Source: Paraspadella gotoi
Taxonomy: Eukaryota; Chaetognatha
Length of the DNA: 64,000 nt
Assembly: GCA_051294375.1 (NCBI GenBank)
Contig: CM119268.1
Location: forward strand, 306,415-370,414
Reading direction: 5' to 3'
This document shows, in pieces, positions 49,241-63,235 of the stretch (the stretch's first letter is position 1; every line of letters starts with the position of its first letter). The notes beneath the pieces were generated by a model. That model was not told the DNA's origin. It made no database searches and was given only the letters and a program-made list of their open reading frames with translations. Position numbers and translations under genes: made by a program.

Positions 49241-49619
49241 TTAGTGAAGATGAAGAAATGATTGAAAATTGTAAAATGAAAAATGGGATACTGAAAAAAA
49301 TAAAAATTAATCGGGTACTTATCTGCACAATGCACATGTAGTAAAAGAAAATATAAAGTAAAATTAAGAAAAAATAGTGTAAAATAGAAATATATGGTAA
49401 ATTAAAAAATAGAAGAAAGACTCAAAAAAGAAATTATTGATAAAAAGAAGAAAAAATATCACTATTTTTGGAAAGCGGCGCGTTTATTTTTGGAAAGCGG
49501 ACCGTTTATTTTTCTAATCCTTTATTTAATTAGCTTAATTAACTTAATTTCAACTCTATCTAACCTTAATCTGTAGATAAGAATCTAAAAAGGCTGAAGA
49601 ATGTTATACGGAACTTGTT

Positions 49620-49815
49620 TAACCCCTCACACAGCCATGAAACGGGTCCTTGGCTTGGAACCAAGGCAGTTTACGGCCCTCTTTACATACCGTAGGGTTG
49701 GTACTATTAGGGATTGATCCTGGTACCTGGTGGGATGAGCAACGAGGTTACGACTGAAGTTATTTTGCTGTTAGGCGGGGTAAACTTATTGTAATGCCCG
49801 ACTTCAACTGTTTAA
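49620..49815 (+). repeat. SINE-like fragment
   Basis: A GC-richer island. Its 3' part ggcggggtaaacttattgta plus atgcccgac matches gacggggtcaagcttattgc plus aatgctcgac at 54480-54512, so the two share a dispersed repeat. Confidence 0.45.
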
Positions 49816-50019
49816 TCCTTTTCGGAAATCTTGTTCTTAACCCGAACCAAAACCCCAACTATAATCAATGACTCAATCCTTATTCATTAATATTATTTTC
49901 TAACCTTAAATCTTAAACTCTGACCTAATTATCAAACACAAAAACAAATTACTTCTGAATTTAGTCCGAAATTTGGCGTTTTTGGAAAAGATGGCGAAAA
50001 GAAAAAGTAAAATAAAGGA

Positions 50020-50482
50020 AAACAATTTTGAGCAATCAATATCGGATCTGACCACGAACATTAGCAGTAATTAATTAATTAATTAATTAATTAATTAATT
50101 AATTAATTAATTAATTAATTAATAAAAAATTAATACAAACTATATAAACTAAAATAATAATTTAATTAATAAATCTATTAATTTGATCCAAAATGTTTGT
50201 TTTTAGGTCTTTTCGTCACTGACCATGACAAAAGCAAAGACACCGATGATGGCGACGACGAAAATAATGCCGATAACGATTGACTGATTGATTGATTGAT
50301 TGATTGATTAAAAAATTAATTAAATTATAAATAAATTGATTTATTGAATAATTAATTATTAGATAACTAAATAAATTGATTCATTGAATAATTGATTGAT
50401 TAATTTACGATTAATTAATAATTTATTAATTAATTTACTAATTGAATAATTAATACTTCTTGCATTTACATTTAATATAAAA
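50020..50482 (+). mobile_element. Dispersed element family A, left half ending at a gap
   Basis: Aacaattttgagcaatcaat left end, (TTAA)n at 50070-50123, ttttaggtcttttcgtcact, gatgatggcgacgacg, and (TTGA)n. It stops at the 25-N gap 50483-50507. Confidence 0.7.
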
Positions 50483-50507
50483 NNNNNNNNNNNNNNNNNN
50501 NNNNNNN

Positions 50508-50522
50508 TCTCCCTCCTCTCCT

Positions 50523-50577
<55 letters not shown>

Positions 50578-51510
50578 CTCTCTCTCTCTCTCACATGCTT
50601 GTGCCGTGTGAAAAGAGTCGAGACGTTCACTGGAAGAAATCGAAACCAAAGTTGTAAGAGGATTCGTTGAATTCATGGAATATTTTTGGTGATCGATGAG
50701 GATTGAATATGATATCGATGAGAAATGAATGAATCGATGAGATATGAAGATGAACGATGTGGTGGATTCACTAGGAATGAACTGGAACAATGAAGGATGA
50801 ACGATTTATTAAATCGAAATGAACAATCAACGAAATTATTGACGAACTTATGACTAGATCAATGACTGATTTAATGAATCATATGAACGATGGAATGTGA
50901 TGACGTAATAATCGATGATACTAGATGAACTTGTGTTTTATGAAAAAAGAACATTATTGAATGAGAGCGTGAATGGACGAATGATTTATATCGAATGATC
51001 TTATGAACATGATGATATAGTATATATGAAAGATGATATATAATCATGAGATTCTATTGAACGAATGGATAAACGGAATCGATTATGAAGTGATATCACC
51101 GTGAATGAATATGACGATTAATTGAATCTGAGATAGTTCGAACGATATGATATATGCATGATTGCGATTAATAATCGATGATGACAATGGAATGACTAAT
51201 GTGTAGATGAATATACATAAATCTGGGTGATATCGACAATAATAGAAATAACAATCGATAAATGAACGAGAATGAACATGACGATAGTAGCTGATAACCG
51301 ATGAATGGATCTATCAAAATGAATGGATCTTTTTGTGAAAAAGATTTAATTTCAAATTTTACTGGTTTTTAAACCCAATATTAAAAATGATCACTTAAGT
51401 AGAGAGAGTTTTGCGTGTGAAACTTGTCTTTCTCACAGGTCTCCATGACCTATCTCTCTGTGAGACTCTAGGATTCAATTTTAGTAGTGGGCTCTTCTCT
51501 CTCTCTCTCT

Positions 51511-51555
<45 letters not shown>

Positions 51556-53152
51556 TCTTCTCAGCGCCATTAGCCTCCTTTTTCAGAATGACGATATTTT
51601 TCTCTATTCCATTAGTCACTATTTTCGACGACAAATTATCATCCTTTACTTTTTTTTGACCCATTTTTAATTCTTTTTAATTCATTTTTAATTCATTTTT
51701 AATCCATTTTTTCTTTACTTTAATAATTTTTTTACTTTAATAAATTTTTACTTATTTTTCTTAATTCTTTACTTTACTTTATTTTTTCTTTACTTTACTT
51801 TATTTTTCTCTTAAATTTTATTTTTTCTTTACCTTAATTTATTTTTTCTTAACTTCACTTTTTTCTTTACTTTACTTATTTTTCTTTTATTTTAACTTTG
51901 TCGGCCCCTCAATCTTGTTGGCCATATCACTTATGTCATGTTAGAACATCGAATTATGATATAAATAATGCGAAAAAAATGATGTCCGTCTGTTCCGTCC
52001 GTCCGTCCGTTCCGTCCGTCCGGTCCGTCGTCCGTTTGTCTGTTCCGTCCGTCTGTCAGTCCGTCCCACCTTAGCAAAACTCCAATTGCTCGTGATTGGA
52101 TGGATGGATTGGAATTAAATGTTGTGTTGTTGATAGGGAAGTGTGTGATTGAGCTGGATATGAAGTTTCGATGGAATCGTCCGAGTGGAAATGAGTTTAA
52201 ATGGAAAAAAACAAAAAAATCTATTTTACTATTTGAACACCAATTACTCATGAGTGGACGGGGCAATTGACTTGAAATTTTTGTTGTGTGGGAGGAAAGT
52301 GTGTGATTAAGCTGGAAATCAAGTTTCGATGGAATCGTCTGAGTTGAAATGAGTTTAAAATAGAAAAAAAAACTGTTTTTATAATTGATTATGCTTTTTT
52401 TTTCTTTTTTTTTAATCACACACTTTCCTCCCCACATACAAAATTTCAAGTCAATTGCCCCGTCCACTCATGAGTAATTGGTGTTCAAATAGTAAAATAG
52501 ATTTTTTTGTTTTTTTCCATTTAAACTCATTTCCACTCGGACGATTCCATCGAAACTTCATATCCAGCTCAATCACACACTTCCCTATCCACACACAACA
52601 TTTAATTCCAATCCATCCATCCAATCACGAGCAATTGGAGTTTTTTGCTAAGGTGGGACGGACTGACAGACGGACGGACAGACAAACGGACGGACGGACG
52701 GACGGACGGACGGACGGACGGACGGACGGACAGACGGACATCATTTTTTCGCATTATTTATCATAATTCGATGTTCTAACATGACATAAGTGAATGGCCA
52801 ACAAGATTGAGGGGGCCGACAAAGTTAAAATAAAAGAAAAATAAAGTAAAGTAAAGAAAAAAGTGAAGTTAAGAAAAAATAAATTAAGGTAAAGAAAAAA
52901 TAAATTTAAGAGAAAAATAAAGTAAAGTAAAGAAAAAAATAAAGTAAAGTAAAGAAAAAAATAAAGTAAAAATTTATTAAAGTAAAAAAATTATTAAAGT
53001 AAAGAAAAAATGGATTAAAAATGAATTAAAAATGAATTAAAAATGAATTAAAAATGGGTCAAAAAAAAGTAAAGGATGATTCATTTGTCGTCGAAAATAG
53101 TGACTAATGGAATAGAGAAAATATCGTCATTCTGAAAAAGGGAGCTAATGGC

Positions 53153-53248
<96 letters not shown>

Positions 53249-53937
53249 ACTACTAATTGAATCTAGAGTCTCACAGAGAGATAGGTCATGGAGACCTGTG
53301 AGAAAGACAAGTTTCACACGCAAAACTCTCTCACCTTAAGTGAGTCATTTTTAATTTGGGTTTAAAACCGTAAAATTTGAAATTAAATCTTTTCACAAAA
53401 AGATCCATTCATTTGATAGATCCATTCATCGTTCATCTATCTATTTATCGTTCATTGATTCATTCATCGTTCATCGATTCATTCATCGTTCATAGATATA
53501 TTCATCGTTCATATAATCATTCGATTCATTCACCATTCATCGATTCATTCATAGTTCAATTTATTCATCTTTCAATACATTCAACGTTCATCCAATTAGT
53601 CATCATTTATCGATTATTAATCGTTCATCGATCCATTCATCGTTCATTGATTCATTAATCGTTCATTGATCTAGTCATAGTTCGTCAATTCGTTGATTGT
53701 TCATCGATTTAATAATCGTTCATCCTTCATTGTTCCATTCATTCCTAGTGAATCCACCATCGTTCATCATTCATTCCTCATCGATTCATTCATTCCTCAT
53801 CGATTCATTCATTCCTCATCGATCACCAAAAATATTCCATGAATTCACGAATCCTCTTCACTTTGGTTCGATTTCTTCCAGTGAACGTCTCGACTCTTTC
53901 ACGCGGCACAAGCATGTGAGAGAGAGAGAGAGAGAGG
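50508..53937. repeat. Large inverted duplication 1 (palindrome, about 3.4 kb)
   Basis: Left arm 50508-52310 and right arm 52412-53937, with a 101-base spacer (52311-52411). Examples of mirrored blocks: cgagacgttcactggaagaa (50625) against ttcttccagtgaacgtctcg (53873), and cttgtctttctcacaggtct (51424) against agacctgtgagaaagacaag (53292). Both arms carry the right part of element A next to the centre, then a ttttaattc/ttactttac repeat, a GA/TC array and an atgaatcgatga repeat. Arms differ mainly by small insertions and deletions and by the length of the simple repeats. The left arm starts at a 25-N gap. Confidence 0.85.
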
Positions 53938-54450
53938 AGGTGTTTTTCAGCGACTCTTCAAGTTTTGTTCGTTATAGAGTCGTCTCACATCTTCACTTGT
54001 ATCTCTGGAGGTACCTATTCCGTGAGTGATCTATCTCTGATTACACTGGGCGTATCGATTCGCTGATGGTAAATCCTCCTTCTTTTTCTCCTCACATATT
54101 GGGCCATTCATCCGTACTTCGGTACAATTATGCCGCGCCATCCTCAATCGCGTCTCACATAATTAGGGGATCGCATATTGAGTTACACTATGGCGCCGTT
54201 ACGCATGCGTGTCATCTCAAATCCTCCATGCGCCGATTCCATCGATCGTCGAAGTAAAATTGGGGATACCGCATCATCTGGTACGCATATGGCCGGATTC
54301 GATCTCGGTACAAATTGGGGATCGACACGTTCCAATTGGGGATCGATCGCAGTAACATTGGGGTCTATCACGGTTAAAACAATTGGGGGATCGAATTTCG
54401 GGAAACTAAATATCATGAGCTGATGGTATTAATAAGTGAGCACTGGTCAG
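53938..54450 (+). other. Mixed-composition island with ttggggatcg repeats
   Basis: GC-balanced DNA unlike the flanks. Five degenerate copies of aattggggatcga occur at about 54258, 54312, 54333, 54357 and 54380. Frames on both strands (54178-54423, 54183-54416) stay open through this repeat, but there is no recognisable domain and no splice partner was identified. I assign no function. Confidence 0.35.
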
Positions 54451-54748
54451 CGAAGAAACTGAAAGGTGTCATGCTTATGACGGGGTCAAGCTTATTGCAA
54501 TGCTCGACTACAGGATAATTCGGGAAAGGGTTCGTAACGGCAACGATAAGCGAGTCCTATCACAAGAATGACAACTCAGTCATGCGGACGTTTAAGCCTG
54601 AAAAGTAGAAATATGAAATATTATATAAGAATAAAAAGAAATTTTTTAATTTTTTAATTTTTATATTTTTTATTCAGCGTCTCTTTTCTCGTGTCTTTTA
54701 CGATTTTCGCAGGGACTGAATATTTGGGTTTCATGAGAAAAAAAAAAA

Positions 54749-54749
<1 letters not shown>

Positions 54750-54832
<83 letters not shown>
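54750..54832. repeat. (GA)n microsatellite
   Basis: Two GA arrays separated by a few bases. Confidence 0.95.
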
Positions 54833-54833
<1 letters not shown>

Positions 54834-55340
54834 TCGGAAATGAAATTCCAATCCGACGATTTCCTAATTATCGCTCCTGGAGACGAAAACTCGATCTCCG
54901 GAGATTTTTTTTTGTTTTCGCTTTTAATTAATTTCCTTTTTTTTTATTTATTTTATTTTTTATTATTATATTTCTTGCAATATAATTATATGGCGCTTGA
55001 GATTTACAACACCTCTCCTCGCCCAAACGGAAAGGGCACGCAACGCGCCTCGGCTCGGAATAATCATAAATGAAAATAAATAAATGTTTAATTTTCTATT
55101 TAAACAGTCGCCCTTTCTATCTCTCTCTCCTCTCTCTTCTTCTTTCTCTGCTCTTCTTCTATCCCACTCTCTCTCTTTCTATCCATCTCTCTCTCCCAGT
55201 CTCTTTCCTCTCTCTTTCTCACTGTGGAGTGACCAGCGTTTTAAGGCATTTGATGGTTTTTTTTTTGGCGACCAAAATCCTTTCATTCTAAATTGGTTCA
55301 TGTCCTGATCTGCCAATCACAGTTGGAGGCCAAGTAGAAA
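54833..55340. other. Mixed DNA without a recognisable gene
   Basis: T-rich and TC-rich stretches (55115-55220). Short frames translate to Ser/Leu runs. Nothing supported. Confidence 0.45.
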
Positions 55341-55350
55341 GGAGGATGTG

Positions 55351-55351
<1 letters not shown>

Positions 55352-55422
<71 letters not shown>

Positions 55423-55586
55423 TATGAAACGAGAAAGAAAGAAACAGAGAGAGAGAGAGCAGAGAGAGAGAGAGAGTGAGAGAGAGAACAGAGAGAGACG
55501 GAAGAAAATTCCATCAAAAAATTCGGCCTGATTTTCCGATTAATCGGTGGGAAAAAGTGGCGACGTTCCGCTCCGTCTTTGATCCT

Positions 55587-55632
<46 letters not shown>

Positions 55633-55634
55633 AG

Positions 55635-55674
<40 letters not shown>

Positions 55675-55779
55675 AGAGGAGAGATGGGACTCCTTCTCGC
55701 TCTCCACTTTGATCCCGTGCGTCAACGGGTTCGAGTTTTGCGGGCAGAAAAAAAAGGAATACAATTTCCACAGAAATGG

Positions 55780-55872
<93 letters not shown>

Positions 55873-55895
55873 AAGAGAAAAGAAAGAGAGAAAAC
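55352..55895. repeat. Cluster of (GA)n arrays
   Basis: Six or so GA arrays with short unique spacers. All six-frame readings in the cluster are Arg/Glu or Leu/Ser artefacts. Confidence 0.9.
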
Positions 55896-55909
55896 AAATT
55901 ATTAAGGTT

Positions 55910-56200
55910 ATGACTATTTATGGTGAAGAGAAGAAGAAATATACTATCTTGGAAATGAAATATCGCCAAAGGAAAAGGAGAAGAAAATCATCTTGGAAAA
56001 TGAATGTCGTCATAAGGCAAAAGAGAAAAGAAAATATACCCATCAATGAAAATGAATATATGCCAAAACAGGAAGAATGAGAAGAGAAATATATCATTTA
56101 GAAATTAATATGTCGCCAAAAGGAAGAAGAGAAGAGAAATATACTATCTTGGAAAATGAATGTCGTCATGAAGGAAAATGAATATGTTACGAGGAAAATC
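55910..56200. repeat. Tandem repeat of about 60-80 bases
   Basis: About four degenerate copies of a unit containing aaatatactatcttggaaa, atgaatgtcgtcat (or atatcgccaaa) and ggaaaaggagaaga. Unit length varies by indels. Confidence 0.65.
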
Positions 56201-56398
56201 TGTCCTTCTCGATTTTTATGACAGGTTTTTTAAAAAAAAGAATATTATGCAATATAAGAAAATATTTTGTTTTGATAATATTATTATACCCATATAAAAA
56301 AACCTCTGGGGATTGCGATCAATGTATCTTTTGATTATTTTTATTAAGCTATATCATTAATTTATTTACTTACAGTTGAGAAAATCAATTTTAACGTA

Positions 56399-57096
56399 AT
56401 ACAAAATTGAGCAAAAAACAATACCGAACTGCCCTCGTCATTCGCGGTAAGCAGCTAATCAAGGATAATTAATTTAATTAATTAATTTAATTAAATAATT
56501 AACTAATTTAATTAATCAATTAATATTAGTTTTTATTTGTGTCAAAATCGTTTTCCCCACTTTTTCTCGCCTCCTCAAATCACAAAACAACATATTTCAT
56601 TACAAAAAAAAATTGATTAATTAATTAATTACAATAATGAAAAATTAATTAATTACTTATTATTAATAATGAATTAATGACACGCTTGAATTACATTTAA
56701 ATATGAATAAGAAAAAAAGCATAATCAATATAGTGAAATATATTGTTTGTTTTTCCGTTTAAACTCATTTCACTTGGACGATTCGCATCGAAACTTTATT
56801 TCCTGTTCAATCACGTACACTTTCCTACCCACAACGACAACATTTCATTCCCAAACCATCCATCAAATCACGAGTTAGTTGGTGTTTTTTGTTGAGGTGG
56901 GACGGACAGACGGGACAGACAGACAGACGATTAGACAGACAGACGGACGGACGGACTTAAAAACATTTTTTCAAATTTATCAATAATTCAATGTTCTGAC
57001 ATGATTCTGACAAGTTGGGGGGCGAGACCGACATACCGGACAAAGTGAATCATTAATAGAGTCGGGGTCCTGTCTGTAACAGATCCCTGCGAAAAA
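56399..57096 (+). mobile_element. Dispersed element family A, diverged full-length copy
   Basis: Left end acaaaattgagcaaaaaaca plus ataccgaactgccctcgtca. The body has cacgtacactttcctaccca and (GACA/GGAC)n at 56905-56955. Right end agtcggggtcctgtctgtaa plus cagatccctgcgaaaaa. It is more diverged than the copies at 43226 and 35369. Confidence 0.6.
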
Positions 57097-57200
57097 TGTT
57101 ATTTTGACGCACAACGTTTATATACACTCCTGGACGAAAAAAATAAAGAGGCAACAATCTAAGTCATGTGAATCTGAAAACGCTCATATCTTTTTATCGG

Positions 57201-57231
<31 letters not shown>

Positions 57232-57237
57232 GAATGA

Positions 57238-57272
<35 letters not shown>

Positions 57273-57385
57273 AAGAGAGAAGCAGAAGAAGAAGAAAAGG
57301 TAAATCAGAAGATTAAGGGAACAGAAGTGCAAGAAGAACTTGAGACTTGTTAATCGGGAAGCGAGGACAAATTCCAAATTCATAG

Positions 57386-57428
<43 letters not shown>

Positions 57429-57430
57429 AA
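57232..57430. repeat. (TA)n and (GA)n microsatellites
   Basis: TA run at 57206-57231, GA arrays at 57237-57280 and 57391-57440. Confidence 0.9.
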
Positions 57431-57591
57431 AGAGAGAGTGTAAATCCGTGGCGACAATGTTTACCAGGGAAAAAAATTCATGACAAACCGGAGAATTTTG
57501 GCAAATGAAAAAAAAAATACTCAAATGAAGAGTAGAATTTTTTAGAATTTGAAACAAATTGAGATAAGATTTGGGCAAATAGGAAAAGTAA

Positions 57592-57842
57592 TGGAAAAAG
57601 AAAGGAAGGAAAAGGAAAGGAAGGAAAGGAAAGGAAAGGAAAGGAAGGAAAAGGAAAGGAGAAGGAAAAGGGAAGGAAACTGGAAAAAAAAGAAAAGAAA
57701 AGAAAGAAAGAAAGAAGAAAAGAAAAGAAAAAAAAATAAAAAAAAAGAAAAGAAAGAAAGAAAAGAAAGAAGAAAAGAAAAGAAAGAAAAGAAAAGAAAG
57801 AAAAGAAAGAAAAGAAAAGAAAAAAAAAGAAAAAGAAAGGAA
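57592..57842. repeat. (GGAAA)n / (GAAAA)n array
   Basis: About 250 bases of A/G, first aaggaaagg-type, then aaagaaaag-type units. Frames are Lys/Glu/Arg artefacts. Confidence 0.92.
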
Positions 57843-57974
57843 ATAATTTGCAAGAAATTTAAAAAAAAAATTTTATTTTTTGTTAAAAAATACAATCAAT
57901 ATTAAAAGAAAAAAAATTTTAAAACTTTCAAAAACTTTATTACTGACAAAATCTCCTGCAGACAGAGACACACA

Positions 57975-58616
<642 letters not shown>

Positions 58617-58796
58617 AATATATATTTTTAAAACATTTTCACAACTTTTTTGAAAATTGTTTGTTAAAATGTTACTTAGTTAAAATTCGTATCAATATCT
58701 TACTTTCTTTTTAAATACGTTTTTCCTGTACAACGAAACACGAAAATGACGATGACGACGATGACGACGACGACGACAACGACAACGACAATGACG

Positions 58797-58833
<37 letters not shown>

Positions 58834-58976
58834 AGACGACGACACGACAAAAACAACGACAACGACAACGGCGACGACGACGACGACGACGGCTGGGTTT
58901 TAATTTAACCCTTTTTTGCCTGAGGCTTAAAGGGTAAGGACTCGATGGTTGGTTAGTTCGTGAGGTGAGTAGAGAA

Positions 58977-59059
<83 letters not shown>

Positions 59060-59367
59060 ATAAAGCGAGATGTAGAGTGAGTGATAGTGAGATTTCCACT
59101 TTATTTTTTCTTATCTCTCCCTCATCATTTATCATCTCTCCCTCTCTTTTTTCCTATCTCTCCTTCTCTATTTTCCTCTCTCTCTCCCAAAACTTTTTTC
59201 CTATCTTTCCCTCATCTTTTTGCTATGTCTCCCTCTCGGTTTTTCCTAACTCTTTCTCTTTTTTCCTGCTCTCTCCTCTCTATTACTCTCTGATAGCACC
59301 GATCTTTTCTCTGGTCCTGCTTATCTCCTACAAACTTGACGTCCATCAACTTTTTCCCCGGGGATTT

Positions 59368-59445
<78 letters not shown>

Positions 59446-59595
59446 TCAATAAAAAGTGTAGAAAATCAGTGAAAGAGGAATTAATGCAAAAAGTAAAATG
59501 ACTGACTTGTATATATGTTATATACGTACAAAAAGTAGAAATAAAATTGACGCAACGAAAATAAGAGAAGGAGAAGAAAGAGAGAGAGAGAAAAC

Positions 59596-59675
<80 letters not shown>

Positions 59676-60858
59676 AATCACGAAATCCAATATTAGGTTT
59701 TATCTTTCCTTTTTTTACTCTTCGTCTCTCACATTCTTTTACTCTCTCTCTCACCTCTTCTCTCTCTCTCCTCTCTCTCTCTTTTCTCACCCCAAACAGC
59801 AGGGACGCATAAATCGTGAGAGAATAAAAGAAAAGATAAAAAGAAAAAAGTTATTAAAAGAAAGAAAAAAAATATAAAAAAGAAACGGAAAAGAGAAAAA
59901 TAAAATAAAGGAAAAAATTAATAAAATAATCAAATTATAAAAAAAGGTTGAAATAACAGAAAACACAAAGAAAAGAAAATTCGGAAATCTTTTGGATACT
60001 ATCGATGGAATGTATTCTTAAACTCGTAACTTGTTTGGGTTATCATGACTTAATAATATGTTAAAACAATCGTAGAAAGAATTTTATTTTCCAAGATTTA
60101 TTCCCTTTTTACGACATGAAACAATTTAAATAATGTTTACTGTATTACTTTATTAGCATTATTATTTTTTTCTCTCCTCCTTTTAAACCCATTTTCCAGA
60201 CTTATGTATGAATGTTTTGTTTGTTTTTTGTACTGAATCAACTCTTGTTGCATTCAATAAAAACGCTTATATTAGCAATGAGAAAAGTTTTAATCGTCAA
60301 AACTGTTTTAAAATTACAAACAAAAATTCAAAATGGAGAAGAAATTGAAAAAAAAATAATACAAAATTCTGACTAAAAATAAAAATAAAATATACGACGA
60401 AAACATTTTTTAAAATATTCTCCCTTTTTTTCATTTCTTACTGCCTATAACCATTAAAAAAAAAATTCAACGATGTAACTATGAGAAAAATCCTCCGTAT
60501 TAGCATTTAGCATTAGTGTATGAATTCAAACAAAAAACCCCCGCTCATCAGTTTAAAATTACTCTTTGCCAGAGTTTTTTTTTTTTTCTCAATTATATTT
60601 TTCTCTTTCTGTCATCTCTTTCATCTCTTTCTCTTTCTATCTCTTCTCTCTCTTTCGTTTCAAATATCGTTTTTCTAATATTTTTTATACTTTTGAGAAC
60701 AGAAAAGTCGTAGTTTGTAGAAAACACTTGGCGATTTTGAATTAATTTTAAATTTGTTTGACTTTAGAATTTAAATCGTTGTACTGTTCGCGAGCTCCTT
60801 GACTGAGGAAAAAATCGTGGAAAAACGTGCGAACAGAGAGAGAAGAGAGAGGAGAGAG

Positions 60859-60924
<66 letters not shown>

Positions 60925-61026
60925 AGAGAAGGAGACTGAAACAGATGAGCAACAATGAAAGGGAAAAAACAGCAGCGTCGACGTCGAGAGAAAAAAAGAT
61001 TCGGGGGAAAAAGACGACGACGACGA

Positions 61027-61071
<45 letters not shown>

Positions 61072-61377
61072 TACGACGACGACTACGACGACGACGACGA
61101 CGACGACAACGACGACGACGACGACTACGACGACGACGACGAGACATGGGAGGAATATTCACGTAGACGCGAAACGATGAGAGGAGGAGGACGAGGAGGA
61201 GGAAGAAGCGAGGAGGAGGAGAAGAGGAAGAAGGAGGAAAGGAGGAAGGAAAGGAGAAAAAAGGGGAGAAACCGACGACGACGACGACGACGACGACGAC
61301 GAAGGAGATGAATACTGGGGAAGATACCAAGGACACGACGACGCCAGCATCACGTGACCATACTCTCTCTTCTCTCT

Positions 61378-61451
<74 letters not shown>

Positions 61452-61559
61452 NNNNNNNNNNNNNNNNNNNNNNNNNAGAGAGAGAGAGAGAGAGAGAGTA
61501 TGGTCACGTGATTGCTGGCGTCGTCGTGTCCTTGGTATCGTCCCCAGTATTCATCTCCT

Positions 61560-61596
<37 letters not shown>

Positions 61597-63202
61597 TTCC
61601 TCCCCTTTTTTCTCCTTTCCTTTCCTCCTTTCCTCCTTCTTCCTCTTCCTCCTCCTCCTTCTTCCTCCTCCTCGTCCTCCTCCTCTTCATCGTTTCGCGT
61701 CTACGTGAATATTCCTCCCCATGTCTCGTCGTCGTCGTCGNNNNNNNNNNNNNNNNNNNNNNNNNNNNNNNNNNNNNNNNNNNNNNNNNNNNNNNNNNNN
61801 NNNNNNNNNNNNNNNNNNNNNNNNNNNNNNNNNNNNNNNNNNNNNNNNNNNNNNNNNNNNNNNNNNNNNNNNNNNNNNNNNNNNNNNNNNNNNNNNNNNN
61901 NNNNNNNNNNNNNNNNNNNNNNNNNNNNNNNNNNNNNNNNNNNNNNNNNNNNNNNNNNNNNNNNNNNNNNNNNNNNNNNNNNNNNNNNNNNNNNNNNNNN
62001 NNNNNNNNNNNNNNNNNNNNNNNNNNNNTCTCGTTCGCACGTTTTTCCACGATTTTTTTCCTTCGAGTCAAGGAGCTCGCGAACAGTAACAACGAATTTA
62101 AAATTCTAAAGTCAAACAAATAAAATTTAATTCAAAATCGCCAAGTGTTTTCTACAAACTACGACTTTTCTGTTCTCAAAAGTTATAAAAATATTAGAAA
62201 AACGATATTTGAAACGAAAGAGAGAGAAAGAGATAGAAAGAGAAAGAGATAGAAAGAGAATGACAGAAAGAGAAAAATATGAATTGAGAAATAAAAAGAA
62301 AATCTGAGCAAAGAGTAATTTTAAACTGATGAGCGGGGTTTTTTTGTTTGAATTCATACACTAAATGCTAAATGCTAAATACCGGAGGATTTTTCTCATA
62401 GTTACATCGTTGAAATTTTTTTTAATGGTTTATAGGCAGTAAGAAATGAAAAAAAGGGAAGAATAATTTTAAAAAATGTTTTCGTCGTATATTTTATTTT
62501 TTATTTTTAGTCAGAAATTTTGTATTATTTTTTTTTCAAATTTCTTCTCCATTTTGAATTTTTGTTTGTAATTTTAAAACAGTTTTTGACGATTTAAAAC
62601 TTTTCTCATTGCTAATATAAGCGTTTTTATTGGAATGCAACAAGGTTGATTCAGTACAAAAAACAAACAAAANNNNNNNNNNNNNNNNNNNNNNNNNNNN
62701 NNNNNNNNNNNNNNNNNNNNNNNNNNNNNNNNNNNNNNNNNNNNNNNNNNNNNNNNNNNNNNNNNNNNNNNNNNNNNNNNNNNNNNNNNNNNNNNNNNNN
62801 NNNNNNNNNNNNNNNNNNNNNNNNNNNNNNNNNNNNNNNNNNNNNNNNNNNNNNNNNNNNNNNNNNNNNNNNNNNNNNNNNNNNNNNNNNNNNNNNNNNN
62901 NNNNNNNNNNNNNNNATTGTTAAACATAGTTATTAAGTCATGATAACCAAACAAGTTACGAAGTTTAAGAATACATTCCCATCGATAGTATCCAAAGATT
63001 TCCCGAATTTTCTTTTCTTTGTGTTTCTGTTATTTCAACCTTTTTTTATTTAATTTGATTATTTTAATTAATTTTGTTCCTTTATTTTATTTTTCTCTTT
63101 TCCGTTTCTTTTTTATATTTTTTCTTTCTTTTATTAACTTTTTTCTTTTTATCTTTTCTTTTATTCTCTCACGATTTATGCGTCCCTGCTGTTTGGGGTG
63201 AG

Positions 63203-63235
<33 letters not shown>

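Noticed and set aside
52455-52766. 103-codon frame and its 178-codon counterpart at 51931
   Set aside because: They are translations of element A and its GGAC array, duplicated by the palindrome.
60764-62119. 451-codon minus-strand frame and its plus-strand partners
   Set aside because: Repeats of Arg, Asp, Ser/Leu and N translated from GAC, TC and GA arrays. Not coding.
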